A stretch of DNA of 64,000 nt from Angiostrongylus vasorum (taxonomy: Eukaryota; Nematoda; Chromadorea; Rhabditida; Metastrongylidae), in assembly GCA_018806985.1 (NCBI GenBank), contig JADANN010000389.1, positions 1,178,001 to 1,242,000 on the forward strand, read 5' to 3'. This document shows positions 24,201 to 35,530 of this stretch, in pieces; positions within the stretch are counted from its first letter, which is position 1, and each line of letters starts with the position of its first letter. The position numbers and the translations under genes were made by a program. The notes under the pieces were generated by a model. That model was not told where the DNA came from. It saw only the letters and a list, made by a program, of their open reading frames with translations, and made no database searches.

Positions 24201-27200
24201 GGCGTTTTTATTGCAACGTAGACCTACCGTAATAACATAACACATGACTATCTGGCAAGTATTCATCACGCGATAATCACACATCAAGCTAAGGTAGCAA
24301 ACGAACATGGTACTTTAGCCCAGGGGGCCCAGATCGGTCTAAAAAACTCGACACTGCTTTATGGGATGATCAGGGAAATGGTCGCATTCCAATTCCAACC
24401 GCGCTACTTCCCAAACCAAATCATTAATATTCCAGTGTGTTGTGAACAATGACAGGAAGCAACCGTAACTTCTACGATGACCTAACAGAAACAGATAACG
24501 ATGAGAGCTTGTAAAGATGAACCTTGCCCATCTATACATATACATAGATATATAAACGTATACATGTGTGTATGCAGCCAAGTGAAGATCATGAAGTGAC
24601 AGGGTACAAGGAGTCGAAAACGTCACAGTTTAAAATTTCACACCATTCATCATCAGCGATCATGACCCAAATGATGCGCGTGACAACATACTAGTATGAA
24701 CTCGAAGTACATCATACAGTAACGCATTACCAGCATTGATATTGACAAGAACGAGATTCGTTTATGCTGGAGCAGTGTAAACCGAGCGCGAACAACACCG
24801 TAGCGCAATCGATACGCTCACCCGGACGGCACCCGGACGGAGGCCCGCCGACGGCGCCGTCGCGGAAGGCGTGTGGGCGGCGGCGACGCGCGGACGCCGC
24901 GGCCTCGCCATCGATCCCCGTCACCGCTGTGGCCCGATCGACCCGTCGCCCGCCACCCGCCCGACGACATGTGGGAACATTTTTGCTCGGACCGACCCCC
25001 CAGCTGCTGGCGTGACTGCAGTGAGCACCTCGGGTACAAGATCCTTCAGCGAAGTGGTGCTACTCATCAGTCACTTCAGACTTTCATGAGTATACACGGC
25101 AAAACATGTAACAGCGTAGAAGGTCCCGGCATTCATCAGTCCCTGAGGGTTCGCCATGCTTCCGACTTTATCAGCTATCGTTAGAGATGGTTGAATTCAT
25201 TTGTGAACTATACAGTGACTTGCGGTGGCTCACCGCTGTATCAAACTAGAGCGGTTATCCTCCCAGACAAAAATCTAGTAACAAACCGCTTACACTGGAG
25301 GAATGGGTTTGGTGAGCCCGGGACGCGGGATCAAATCGAATACCGCGAGTTTATTGAACGACACCTCTTACCACTGCGTTACATCCGCTTTTGTGCTAGC
25401 AACTAATATCCTCAAGTGATATCCACTTTGTTGATGATTAACTTAACGCATACTAGGAACCATTAATGTCAACAATTTCTCCGGATATTCGACAACCCAA
25501 TCCTCATTGCTACAGAAAAGAGGTCATGAGAAATGTTATCCCTTGACTACAGCATAGCGAATTTGCATCCTTTCGTTTATTTATGCAACTCTACTAAATC
25601 CACCAGAAAAAGGATGAAGTACGACATAAATTTCAGTAGTTAAGGAAATACCAGCAATGGACTACAACGTGAGGTACAGTGCTACCGAGCGATGAACTGT
25701 ACAAAAATGAATGGTTGAAGAACAACTTAAGAATGGAATAGCAACATCACTGAGTAACTTGGAATAACATCAATCCAGACCTTTGCAGTAAAACCATGAA
25801 ACTGCAAGTTATCTTTTCCATCTGGCACTAGGTTTCAGGCAATTTCTAGGTCTATATGGTGGCCTTAGAAGCACAGCATACCCATTTGATGAAAAATATG
25901 AGCAACACGGCAATTCAACTGCTCATTTACAAGGTTAACGTAGTCAGAATGCTTCAAACCGCAATTTACTGACTTGTTTTCATAAAACGCAAGTCGTCTG
26001 TCTTATGCTAATTGGCGACACCTCACGTTCTAGCCAATCGCCAGCACTTTATCGTCTGGGACTAGTTCACTTACGGAGAACTTCTGTCGAAATGGACACT
26101 ACTCTGTGAGTGACACTACTAAGACGCCGAGTGTCAATATCTGCACTTCTGTTCCCTTCCATGTCAACAAGAGTTTTTTGGTCGATAGCGTAACCGCAAC
26201 GAGTCGGCTGCTGTATGTGAATGCACACCACACACACACACGCAAACGCTAGTGGTTGTTGAAGGATTCTTTATCATGGTCTTCTCACGAACAATACCAC
26301 TGCTTCCGCAGACTTGTGCTACATTCGACGTCAGACGCTGGCCAATGTGGTAGACTGAAAACGTGACAGACGTGAAAAAAGTCGGACTCGAACACAACGG
26401 TCTTCGTATGTAACGACATAGTGTGCATAGATCACAGCTGGATGAGTACTCCTTCCGCACCATGCGCTCTTCACACCCCAAATACTGCCATTTCTTACAA
26501 TTTCGGGAGCACCTACAAGAGAAGAGAAAATCTATGTGGAGACATTCAAAGGTCAAAAAGGATATCTACGACCTTTTTCTTGTTTTACCACCGTCTCGAA
26601 TTTCATATACGACTGGAATTGAGAAATCTTACACAGCGCTATTTTGATCGATGATGGAGACTATATCTTAGAGAGGACTCCTAAATTAATGAGTACAACA
26701 GATCTTAGAGAGGACTCCTAAATTAATGAGTACAACAGATCTTGAGAAAAACGTTAACAGTCCAGGAGGATTTTTCCAATCACAACTAACAACTATTAAC
26801 GTCGATCACTGCCAAAGTCTGGACACTTTTTTTTCTCAAAAAACCACACAAACAGGCGAAACTAACTGTACTTTCCGTTGTTTTTGCTACATTTTACGAC
26901 CACTGGTTTCCGGTTCCTAACAATACTACTATATGGCGCGTGTGGGGCACTGGTCAGAGCCGCCCTGCGATGCAAACATGGGATCGACCCCGTGCCCGTG
27001 GCCCACCAAGCCTTCCATCATTCCGGGTTCGGAAAATTGGTTCCAAACTTGTCTGGGGAAGAAAGCAGCACTTGATCGATACACCGGTAGACCACCGCGA
27101 GTCATTGTAAAGATCAGATATGCATTCGATCACCTGGAACGATACTTAATGAAGTCCAATGCATCGCGCATCCCTCAGGGATTGATCAATGCCGAGAACT

Positions 27201-28558
27201 TTATCCTTTTAACAGTACACTGCGTTCTTTACCAAAAATCCAAGAACTACCTAGCAACATTTCAAAGAGGATAAATCGTTCAGCGCAAGCAGATAGGCAG
27301 ATCTTCCAAGTGACGATTCCCTAACAGAAATAAATTGTGTGTAGAACTGATATCTAATTCTACAGCACTAGCGATCAAGAAGTATGGAAAATCATACAAC
27401 AACAAGAAAAAAGCACGAACACTTTGATTCCTGTGAATAAGAATGACGTTGCAAATCTGGACAAAGGGAACGAAAGGCGGAATACAAGCGAAAGAAATGA
27501 CTCACCGCCTTACGGAGATGGTGTTCACAATAACCACAGTACTTCACATTCTTGCTGCCGCCACCTTCTTCACACAACAAACCACGCTGCTGAGCACAGG
27601 TTACATGAAATCCCCCTCTAGAATTCATACGCAATAGAGAAGGTAAGTATGGTCACCTCTCGCAATCGATTTAAGACAAGATTTCATTCACCTTGCAACC
27701 TGGTTTATTGCACGACATGCACGCTCCCATTTGAGCAGCTCTCGAGTCACCAGCATTAGCACAAATGTAACACAACTTCTCGAACCTCAAATCCATCCTT
27801 CATGAACGCAATAGAGCTAACGGATAAAAAAACTGTCACAGTGAAAAGGAGAATGAAAGAAAGGACAAACCGTTCTGGGGGTACATCTGATAAAATCACA
27901 GGGTCCATACTGTGTACATCACCAAAGCGCACTTCAGGAATATACAAAGCGCAAATTACATGGGCCCAACCTGTAACGAAACAAAGAAAACCTTCAGAAA
28001 CCAATGTTTAATTCCAGCGCTGGATTGATTTTCTTTTTTTCACAAAGATATAGAAAGACAACATACCCTTTTGTTCGGTTCGTTTTAGTGCACCATAACC
28101 AAATGGACACAGTTCACACCGTGCTTTAATAGCATGACCCACACCATTGGTGGAGGTTCCATTATGACTCAGTCCATCATTAGAGTAACTTGTACTAGAA
28201 ACATGGCACTTGGCACACAACCATTCTCCTTCTGGCACTTCTTGGATACCATAACAACCTATAAGTAACCCCTTTACTCAACACAAATCGATTCAGTTAA
28301 ACTACCACATCACAAAGCGTTTCGAGGTTAGTAGCACCTTCCCAAACTCCATATGAAATGCTCATTTGGATCCGTGTACGTGAGATTAGAAAGCCGGCAA
28401 GAAGCTCAGTGTCAAGAAACAATGAAAAACATGAACTACTAGGAAATACCTTGGTGCACAGCTACTTCACATCCAGGTCCATCGCAATAAATGAGAGGAT
28501 TGTCCGTCCAGCCGTTCTCGTCCGCACACACACAACAACCGCCAAGCATCTCCTTCAT
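16358..28558 (-). CDS. zfp-1: ZFP-1 / AF10 (MLLT10) orthologue, 12 coding exons
   Basis: Homologue of the AF10/AF17 chromatin readers, which bind histone H3 and recruit DOT1-type methyltransferase. Coding exons (minus): 28558-28450, 28258-28067, 27970-27871, 27785-27692, 27617-27506, 21222-21083, 20621-20393, 20305-20158, 19969-19718, 19503-18879, 18269-18038, 16507-16358. Together they give about 793 residues. Residues 1-200 hold a PHD finger and an extended PHD. Residues near 385 contain GPIVSETVSDF, also conserved in C. elegans ZFP-1. The octapeptide-motif/leucine-zipper follows near residue 495. All junction phases agree except exon 4/5, which is off by one base. Exon 10 ends at a GC donor. 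The start is chosen because MKEMLGGCC equals the family N-terminus and sits 8 nt after TTTCCTTGCAG, a likely SL trans-splice site. Confidence 0.93.
18879..21222 (-). CDS. zfp-1: zfp-1 exons 6-10: linker, basic region and octapeptide-motif/leucine zipper
   Basis: Exon 6 begins TADPAIKVIPPC and is Ser/Pro/Asn-rich. Exon 7 has NNFSPPLTTSSRSSVA, a block shared with C. elegans ZFP-1. Exon 8 is acidic/polar. Exon 9 is very basic (KRSRDTK...KRPRPNHRTKSEK), a likely nuclear localisation signal, then LVGPIVSETVSDFHRERIAD. Exon 10 has MEQLLERQWEQGSQFL, the octapeptide-type motif, followed by VAQLLSCLHQLKTENGRLEE and a heptad coiled coil to about NRRREHLLALTSRLSVP. In AF10 this region binds DOT1L. A Gln/Pro/Ser/Thr-rich tail follows. 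Confidence 0.93.
21230..24700. other. zfp-1 intron 5, left part
   Basis: No exon of zfp-1 was recognised here, and exons 5 and 6 already join in phase. A plus-strand frame at 21981-22181 ends near TTTCAGGTAAA but has no acceptor or homology. A short CA run and two similar AATCAATCAATCGATCGATC blocks lie at 23.64-23.80 kb, and a (CAAA)n run lies near 24.15 kb. Confidence 0.5.
24795..25000. promoter_or_regulatory. GC/CpG-rich block, candidate internal promoter
   Basis: About 200 bp with very high G+C and many CG dinucleotides, including CCGGACGGCACCCGGACGG, in surroundings of about 40% GC. It contains the candidate alternative exon of zfp-1. A promoter role is inferred from composition and position. 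Confidence 0.4.
24822..24911 (-). CDS. Candidate alternative first exon of zfp-1 (short isoform)
   Basis: Within intron 5, an ATG in good context opens 30 codons (MARPRRPRVAAAHTPSATAP and ten more residues) ending exactly at CGG|GTGAGC, a consensus donor. It ends in phase 0, which matches the phase-0 start of exon 6 (TADPAIK). The flanking 24.80-25.00 kb block is strongly GC- and CpG-rich in an AT-rich window. The product would lack the PHD fingers, like the short ZFP-1 isoform known in C. elegans. The peptide itself has no recognised homologue. Confidence 0.5.
25117..25386 (-). repeat. SINE family A copy in zfp-1 intron 5
   Basis: Reverse-orientation copy with CATCAGTCCCTGAGGGTTCGCCATGC, then TATCCTCCCAGACAA and a degraded head ending near ACCACTGCGTTACA. 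The GGATAAAG tail is lost. Confidence 0.75.
26665..26738. repeat. Perfect 37-bp tandem duplication
   Basis: The unit ATCTTAGAGAGGACTCCTAA...ACAACAG occurs twice head to tail without a mismatch, which marks a recent event or an assembly artefact. Confidence 0.95.
26932..27213 (+). repeat. SINE family A copy in zfp-1 intron 5
   Basis: Head ATATGGCGCGTGTGGGGCACTGG, B-box-like GGGATCGACCCC, body with GGTTCCAAACTTGTCTGG and a tail ending CTTTATCCTTTT. Confidence 0.85.
27506..28558 (-). CDS. zfp-1: zfp-1 exons 1-5: PHD finger and extended PHD (zinc knuckle plus second PHD)
   Basis: Exon 1 carries GGCCVCADENGW...YCDG...CEVAVHQ. Exon 2 carries GCYGIQEVPEGEWLCAKC and RCELCPFGYGALKRT, completing the first PHD and opening the extended module. 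Exon 3 gives GWAHVICALYIPEVRF. Exon 4 gives KLCYIC and GACMSCNKPGCK. Exon 5 gives GGFHVTCAQQRGLLCEEGG and VKYCGYCEHHLRK. Each conserved Cys/His of the family is present. Compared with C. elegans, exon 2 carries a Ser/Asn/Gly-rich insert of about 20 residues between the two modules. Confidence 0.93.
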
Positions 28559-28577
28559 CGCGAACTCTGCAAGGAAA
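28559..28577 (-). promoter_or_regulatory. Probable spliced-leader trans-splice acceptor of zfp-1
   Basis: TTTCCTTGCAG, with the AG at 28567, lies 8 nt before the ATG. That is typical of an SL1-type acceptor with a very short 5' leader. An ordinary cis intron with an upstream untranslated exon is the alternative. Confidence 0.55.
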
Positions 28578-28579
28578 CT

Positions 28580-29150
28580 CCCACTAGAACTCAAGAAGAA
28601 CGGTACGAACTCGGCAGCAAGAAACTTGCAGTACCGCGATTCGATTGTGAAGAAACGTCAGATCACTGAAGACACCAGATATGAACGACAACTTCACCGA
28701 TTCACGGTAGACCATCACTTACGAACGGACCGCTAAAAGTGCATAAGGCAATTCGAACGATGCACGCTTTTTCTGGAACGCGATCTGTAAGTGCATAGAA
28801 TCATTGTTGACACTACGTATATAACACCGCCACTCATAAGTGGACAAATTGGAAAGAACAGAGGACTACAGTTCCCATTACTCTACGGACTTCGATAATT
28901 GTTCTATGAAGCAGAGAGAAATGGAGACGAGAGCCGCAGAGAATCAATATTTCCCAAAAACACGCTATAGACTGACTAAGACTTTATCACTAGTTTAACA
29001 AATGAACTTCGGTCTCAATGATGAAAATCCTACAAGGGGCTAATCCCAGAGTTCCAGTTGTGGATTGCCGTTTTGAGAAGAACAGTGAGCACGAATGGCA
29101 AGGGATAGCCAGAATTCAACCGAGAAACTTTTTCAGTGACTGCCGAGATG
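28580..29150. other. Upstream region of zfp-1
   Basis: No exon was recognised. The sequence is ordinary AT-rich DNA between the trans-splice site and the CA array, so it is probably outron or promoter. Confidence 0.4.
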
Positions 29151-29152
29151 GT

Positions 29153-29343
<191 letters not shown>

Positions 29344-29344
29344 T

Positions 29345-29346
<2 letters not shown>

Positions 29347-29411
<65 letters not shown>
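29347..29411. repeat. (TA)n array adjoining the CA array
   Basis: About 63 bp of TA with a single ACAT interruption, separated from the CA array by GCATACAC. Confidence 0.97.
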
Positions 29412-29414
<3 letters not shown>

Positions 29415-29419
29415 CGAAC

Positions 29420-30380
29420 TGCCCATTTCCCTTCTCTGGCGACACGAGCGCAAATGAAGTCTAGTTTTTCATCAATCAATAACCGATATTTGACGTGATG
29501 ATAAGATGACAACATGATCCCATCGTATGATATTGTCTAATTAAATAAACGAGAAGAAATAAAGATGTATTCGACTTGAAAAAGATACTTTGGAGAGTTC
29601 GTGATAGTTCGAAGCGAAAACCTTCCAAGGATTCGGAATGGCATCCGAAGCAGACAGAACACATTCGGAATAGGCAAGGACACCTCAGTATTCCAAACAA
29701 AGCATGGACTAAAATCGCTGTTCTTCTGATAACATCAAAATTATGTAAGAAGGAAAAAATAAAGACAGCATAAGTTAGACATACGGCGGCGAATTGCTAC
29801 TGACCAGAAGTCAAACCACAACAGTGCACTCGTCCAGATCTAGCAGCTCCTGTATAGCAACTGAACTGGCTACTTCTTCACGATTTTATTAAGGGAAACA
29901 GATTCTGCTGAGCAAATGGTAAAAGCATGGATCTGCTAACATGAGCAGCGTAGCCGGCAATATGACGGAGATCTGTGAGCGGATCGTCTGACAAGACTTA
30001 AAATAGTATGAAGAAGAGTAAGTGAACAACACAGCAAATAGAACGTGTTTAAACCCTGGCACACAAAAGGTATTTCCGCTGTAAGAACAGCAAGCACAGG
30101 CATAGTGGTACTAAGGAACAGTGCTCAAATACGAACGTCTTTGCGTGCGCTATGGACTACGACAGATTAAACATTCATGATAGCGACAAGTACTGAATAA
30201 GTTAACGCCCGACCTGAGCTCGTTCTCGCTACCTACCCCCCCTAAAGACCGCGACCTTCTTCAGTGATGAAGTGGTCGAGATCACACTTTTCACCTAAGA
30301 GCCACGTTTCCTTTCTAAGATATCGATCGGACCGTTGTCCCAAGTGTCCCGAAATTGTTAAAGAGCATGTTGTGGAGAAT
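29420..30380. other. Non-coding, nothing recognised
   Basis: Open frames here are short and not protein-like. No repeat family described in this window was found. Confidence 0.45.
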
Positions 30381-30489
30381 ACATTGTTCACATTAACGTG
30401 TCGCTAAGGTACTGAGATATTGAGAAGAAAAGACCGTCCACACAGACGTCGACGTCAGTGTGAAAGAGAACGACGAGATATGCGAGTAT

Positions 30490-30665
30490 TGAGCGTGGAT
30501 TCCGTCGTTGACGAAACGGATCGATGCGGCGGCGGCCGCGACGAAGTGGGTGGCCGCCCGGTCGCGACCCCAATGCAAACGCTCACACAAGGTCGGTACT
30601 ACTGCACAGACCGTGACCACACATAGCCCAACAACACCACGCATCGCCAGAGCTTCGCCCAAACG
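30490..30665. promoter_or_regulatory. GC-rich block upstream of zfp-1, candidate promoter
   Basis: CG-rich stretch (GGCGGCGGCCGCGACGAAG, CGCCCGGTCGCGACC) with CCAATGCAAA, an inverted octamer/CCAAT-like site, about 2 kb upstream of the zfp-1 start. Open frames on both strands reflect the composition. The promoter role is inferred. Confidence 0.3.
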
Positions 30666-31099
30666 CTTAGTGCTGTACTTTCGATATCAGAGCAGTACAA
30701 AAAAAACTGACAAGCAGAGACGAGATATCCTAGTGACGCACTCCTAGGTCACCCAAAATGACACAGTCGGTTATTGGTCAATGTCAAGTTGCAAACGCTT
30801 ATCACAGTCTGCAAAGATTTCGTAACAGTCCTTGAGTGAAGTCCGCCTACAATACAATGAGTTGTTCCAGGCATCAACACACTAGTTCGAGTTTGATTAC
30901 ACTAATTGTCGGTGTGTGTTGAAAGCAGAATTGGAGCTTTTTTTTGCAAAAAATCGTACGTAGGATACGACCAGTCACGTAAGAATAGAATTTCTCATAA
31001 ACATCATAGTGGTGGATATTTCCGCCATTACAGTGGCGCTTGAACCTAGGCTTCTCAAACCTTTCACAGACAACAAGATATCACTTCACCTTTCTGAAA

Positions 31100-31285
31100 T
31101 CCTTCAGTGAGCCAACAGCTATGTGGAGCGACAAGTGCGTGATGCAGTTCCGTACTCTGATGAATCCTCCTCACGTGTCTCCTTGCTGGGCTCATCGCTT
31201 CCTGCTTTGATGTCGTCCTGCAGCCGTCCCACGGAGGTAGTCAGCATCGTGAGTGGCGTCGGCTGCGACTTGTAGCTCTTCTTTT
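31100..31285 (-). CDS. Isolated exon-like block, gene not recognised
   Basis: A minus-strand frame reads NKKKSYKSQPTPLTMLTTSV, then GRLQDDIKAGSDEPSKETRE, and ends with TAG. An ACAC|GTGAGG donor lies inside it at about 31178. Base composition and the Ser/Glu/Lys-rich residues look coding, but the upstream acceptor is weak and no family was recognised. Confidence 0.3.
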
Positions 31286-31459
31286 TATTTTCTGCCGTTT
31301 ATCTGTTTAATGCTGTTCTTGCGTGTTTTTGCCTGTAAATCCGCGATAAGCATGCTGCGGCGCTTTCAGCTTATGATTACGGTTCTCCTAATGACCTCCG
31401 TTGATTGGAGGGAAATTCGCTGCCTTACGCATCGAATTCTGCTAGGATGAGACGGGTTC

Positions 31460-32090
31460 CAAGCGGCTATGGTAGCGCATCCTGCTACCAGTTGAACAAC
31501 AGCTCGAGAGCGACGTAACAAGCAAAAGTCAATGGCAGAGCACCACGGAGAAGACAATATGTATGCATTTGGGCTTCGTCGTTATTCTGAGGGCCCATAG
31601 TTTGCTACTCTGGCAGCGATCAGAAGCGCACTTCAGTTCAGTGGTCCTTCGAAGCACTACCAACCACCTACCGTCCCATGTCTCCATAACACAGGGGGAA
31701 AAAAAGAACTTGAAAACCTCTAAACACTATAGAGGGATCTGAACAACTACTGTGTGATAATCGGACATATCAGAAGAAAAACGGGCTGATCGAAGACCTC
31801 GACTTAAAAACACTGAATTGAATGCGGAAGCTATCAGTAACAGTGAAGCATTTCCAAGACAGGATACCATCACGCAAGCGAAAGAGCTCGGTTCCCGAGA
31901 AAGACGGTAAACGACATTTCACGTCGACGAGCGCGTACTTACATCGATCGCATCCACAGCGATCGATACCCTGGTGAACGGGTTCTGGGAAGACACTAGG
32001 GAACGATTGGCAGGCAAAAAATATAGAATTGTAAGTAGATCGGATCACTTAAATACTGTTTAAAATTGCACCGCTGTAAGGTAGATGTGT
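31460..32090. other. Non-coding, nothing recognised
   Basis: No convincing exon or repeat was seen. Confidence 0.4.
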
Positions 32091-32117
32091 TTTAAGAAAA
32101 TATAAAATAAATGCATA

Positions 32118-32142
32118 TATACACATATACACATGTAGATAT

Positions 32143-32180
<38 letters not shown>
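32118..32180. repeat. (TA)n microsatellite
   Basis: TA array of about 40 bp, preceded by a run of ACATATACACATGTAGATA. Confidence 0.93.
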
Positions 32181-32183
<3 letters not shown>

Positions 32184-32189
32184 AATCGT

Positions 32190-33660
32190 ATAGACATACA
32201 TGTCTGTACAAACAGTGTGTAGAAGTGTTTATGGGTGCCAAAATGCGATGTACAACTCGAGATCCATTCCCCACCATGGTCATCCAAACTGAGAAAAAAT
32301 ACATTTTCATTCGGAAGCCGAGCTATCGTAAACATACGGCACCGAAGAGCCTGGTAAACTACACATGACTACCTTAACGAAAAAACAGCGAAAATAGAAT
32401 GCCTCGTACAAAGATGAGAACCCAGTGCTTGATGTGTGACAGGTATCATTGGGAGATGTGTGTACACGCAGGGTAATATGAGAATATGCAGATACGCACG
32501 AGTATGTCATGTTCTACATAATACGTCCATCCTTATATATATAAATATATATGTATATATATATATAATATACGGACTCATGTGTATGCTCTCAGAGCCT
32601 ATGTCACATGATGTGTGTAGGAAAATCGATAGTGGTGGCAACCAGCCAAAGCGTGCAGAAATGGGCGGGGCGAATAGAAGTTGGGACAGCAAATGGGGCG
32701 CCCGGACGCAGACACACAACACGGAGAATCATGACGTCACCTGAATGGGAACGATAGGGATTCCGGCGGCTGGTGGAAATGTGGCGCACCTGTCGACGAC
32801 CACCCCCCCTTCATGTGGGGACGTTTCTGTGGAAGAACTGCAGAAATCGGCTAAAAAAGGGACAACCTGTGTAGATACACGGGTTTGTGTAACATGATAC
32901 CAATATTCGTCTTCATATCGAAACATTTCTATGAAGAAGAAGAAAACCAGCACCTCAATCTGATTTCCTTTTTTGACTATAATCATATTTAATGAGATCT
33001 AAAAATACATCCATGGCTGCCATCGCTATGATGAACCTCCGAATGGCCAGGCTACATGGCCCTCTCCCTTGATCACTAACAGAGATTAGGCGCGTAAGTG
33101 CTCTTTGACGCGATTCCATTTTAAAAAAGCGAGCTCTCTATCTCCATTGGACTTAATTGATCTACATCTTCCGTATCTAAGGAGTAATAGTACGGCTCTC
33201 CGAGTCTATGCTCTTCCCCTTGTGTCAATACGCCAAAACCCTGTAGTTAAATAACTGTGAAGTACATGACAGGTGATCGGTGTCGCCCGAACAATAAGCT
33301 ACCCCGGCAGACCGAAGCGAGCTACCTCTGGGCACTTTTCGTTATGAAGGGTACAAATAAAAGGGGCCATATGAGAGACGTTGCTGTTCGTGTTACTAGA
33401 GCGGACGAAGGTCTCCCTCAACAGCGCTGGTGTGCGAAAGGATTATAAGAAAGTTTAACTGCCAGACTCAGTAGACGGATTCATTTGACATGAGCACAAG
33501 TGGTGCAAGTGATAAGCAAGGCATCATACACGAATATTCTCTTGTCTGTTACGCAAACAGAGCGGTGATGCTGATGAAAAACTGATCTCTGAGATGTTAT
33601 ATATTCAATGAATGAAAAGAAAGTGGTAGATTCCTTGAACTAAATGGAAGAAAAGTGAAA
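32190..33660. other. Non-coding, nothing recognised
   Basis: Contains a short TA/TATG run at 32537-32570. The open frames are short and overlap on both strands without splice support. Confidence 0.4.
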
Positions 33661-33670
33661 TAGTGCAACT

Positions 33671-34027
33671 TTAGCTAATCTTGTAAGGGTATATCATGTG
33701 GTATGGGGAGTAAGAAGAAATTTGAGAAAATGTATGCAGATGAGATATCAGCAGTTGGGGGAGGGAATGGGAAGTGGAGGCGATAACCACGGCAGCCGCA
33801 GCCACTACGGGGCCAGAAAATCGATGGGGGAAGTGCATCTGGGTGACTGGCTGGCTGGGGTGGTTGGCCGTCGGGTTGTGTGAAGAGAGCTGATGACGCC
33901 GAGTAGTCCTTCGCCCAGAACTTGGGACGCTGTTGCAGATCTGCTGGTATCGGGACACAACCCATCTGGGAAGTGAAGGTATGGTACGTAGAAACAACGA
34001 GATCTCATCCACCTGCCGCTGCGCCAT
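33671..34027 (-). CDS. Possible coding exon, frame undecided
   Basis: All three minus-strand frames are largely open over about 350 bp, and the block is richer in GC than its surroundings. One frame starts MAQRQVDEISLFLRTIPSLP and runs 118 residues, ending in a Ser/His/Pro-rich tail. Another starts MGCVPIPADLQQRPKFWAKD directly after an ACTTCCCAG acceptor-like site. I recognise neither. It may be a first exon, a Pro/Gln-rich exon, or chance. Confidence 0.3.
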   Translation of the reverse strand: MAQRQVDEISLFLRTIPSLPRWVVSRYQQICNSVPSSGRRTTRRHQLSSHNPTANHPSQPVTQMHFPHRFSGPVVAAAAVVIASTSHSLPQLLISHLHTFSQISSYSPYHMIYPYKIS

Positions 34028-34474
34028 GATCTATGCTGATAAGATCAACCTCCGCGAATTGATTATCAGCAGCTGTTTAGTTTGCTTCAAATGTGCGACA
34101 CATGTGCCTCGTTCTTCAAGAGCTGTTGATGACCGTGGAAAGAACGTCTCGTCTCACAACATCATTCATGATGATACTTCATGAGATAAGAGAGAAGCAT
34201 AGAAATATCAGAAATTTTTTTAAAGATTATCAGTAAGAATTAAATGTAATCTGGGAGGTACTTATGGAAAGGCGTGGCTTTGGGTTATTACGAAGTGAGG
34301 GAAGCCAACATTTACTCAAGACGAAGACTATTACTTTGACTTCGTATTGCGATGAAGCAGACTTTTTGGTGTTAGTAACCTTACAACTTCGTAATCGTTG
34401 TAGGTCGCATAGAGTATCCGCAACAATCAATTGACAGGTACTGGTTAACAGTAGATAACAAATCTAGGGTCTTC

Positions 34475-35530
34475 ATTAATGAAAGAGGAGCTTCTTACTT
34501 CCTACAGCAGATTTCTTGCTTTTCAATTGTTGAGACTACACGAGATTGATAACAATGTTCCTTCGGCTAATATTTCGACGTATTCGTCTTCATTAGAGCT
34601 GATGATTCTTGTCGATGATCCACAGTTGTTCGTTATCTCGATGTGGCTCTTCGTTGTCGTACCGAGACGGGATCTTCTAGTTTGAAATCTACATAAGCGT
34701 TCTTCATAACAGACAAGTTATAGCACCTAAGTAACCTTAGTGTAATGATTTTAACGTTCTGACAGCGTTCATCAATCATTAGGGGATGTTTTCTCGGATA
34801 GGATTTCTTATAGACAACTATCAGAAGCTTGAAGTAAAGCTCAATCGAATTTTTGCTGTTTTGCTCTCAACTGCACATGCCATATTCTGACAGTTCACAT
34901 GGATGTTTCTCGTCTAGGTACGATTGAAACTGAACGATTCAGAATTGTAGTATTTGTTTTTCATTACAAAAGTCGCTGATCCGTCTTGTACAAAGCAAAG
35001 TATGAAATGATTATAGTAATGAAGGTCAAATCCAGATTCTGCACCCGTGCATTCGTGGAAAGCAGAACTTTAATCAAATGTATTTTACTGTCAAAGAAGA
35101 AACGTTTCCTTCACATCTGGTATGCAGTTATTTGCTGTGTGGCCCATTTATATTCCACGAGAAAGACACCATGAAGTCCATTTTCCAAGCATGCTTTTTC
35201 CCCAATTTGTTGCTGATTTTGCTTAATTCCCCCATTGTGTCCCTAACGCTTGAAATTTAACAGGTGATTCGAAGGGATTCGAATGGTCTCTGGCAACCAT
35301 GTGAATCATATGTGACTCATGTGGTCCAAAAATAGAGCGATGCCTTCAACTTCGAACCAGCATATATCAACTGATAAGTTTACATGAGGATGATAAATAA
35401 TTTTATCTGACTGACGTTTCGACGTCTTAGTTCTCCTTAAAGCCGATGATCACAGTCAATTTCCTGAGTATTTCGTATTCTCGATGTGGTTTTTTTCGTT
35501 GTCGTACCGAGTCGGATCTTCATCAGTGAA
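34475..35530 (-). mobile_element. Possible non-autonomous Penelope-type remnant with decayed hammerhead-like termini
   Basis: Two diverged direct repeats about 860 bp apart (34555-34680 and 35400-35525) share GATGATTC/C, TCTCGATGTGGxTxTTCGTTGTCGTACCGAG and an adjacent motif. On the minus strand the left copy reads CTAATGAAGACGAATACGTCGAAATATTAG and the right copy ACGTCGAAACGTCAG. Both are degraded forms of the CTGANGA-stem-GAAA-CGTC motif. No protein domain was found between them. Confidence 0.4.

Noticed and set aside
24873..25184. 103-residue Arg/Pro-rich plus-strand frame
   Set aside because: Arises from GC-rich composition with no splice support. The minus-strand exon with a consensus donor explains the block better.
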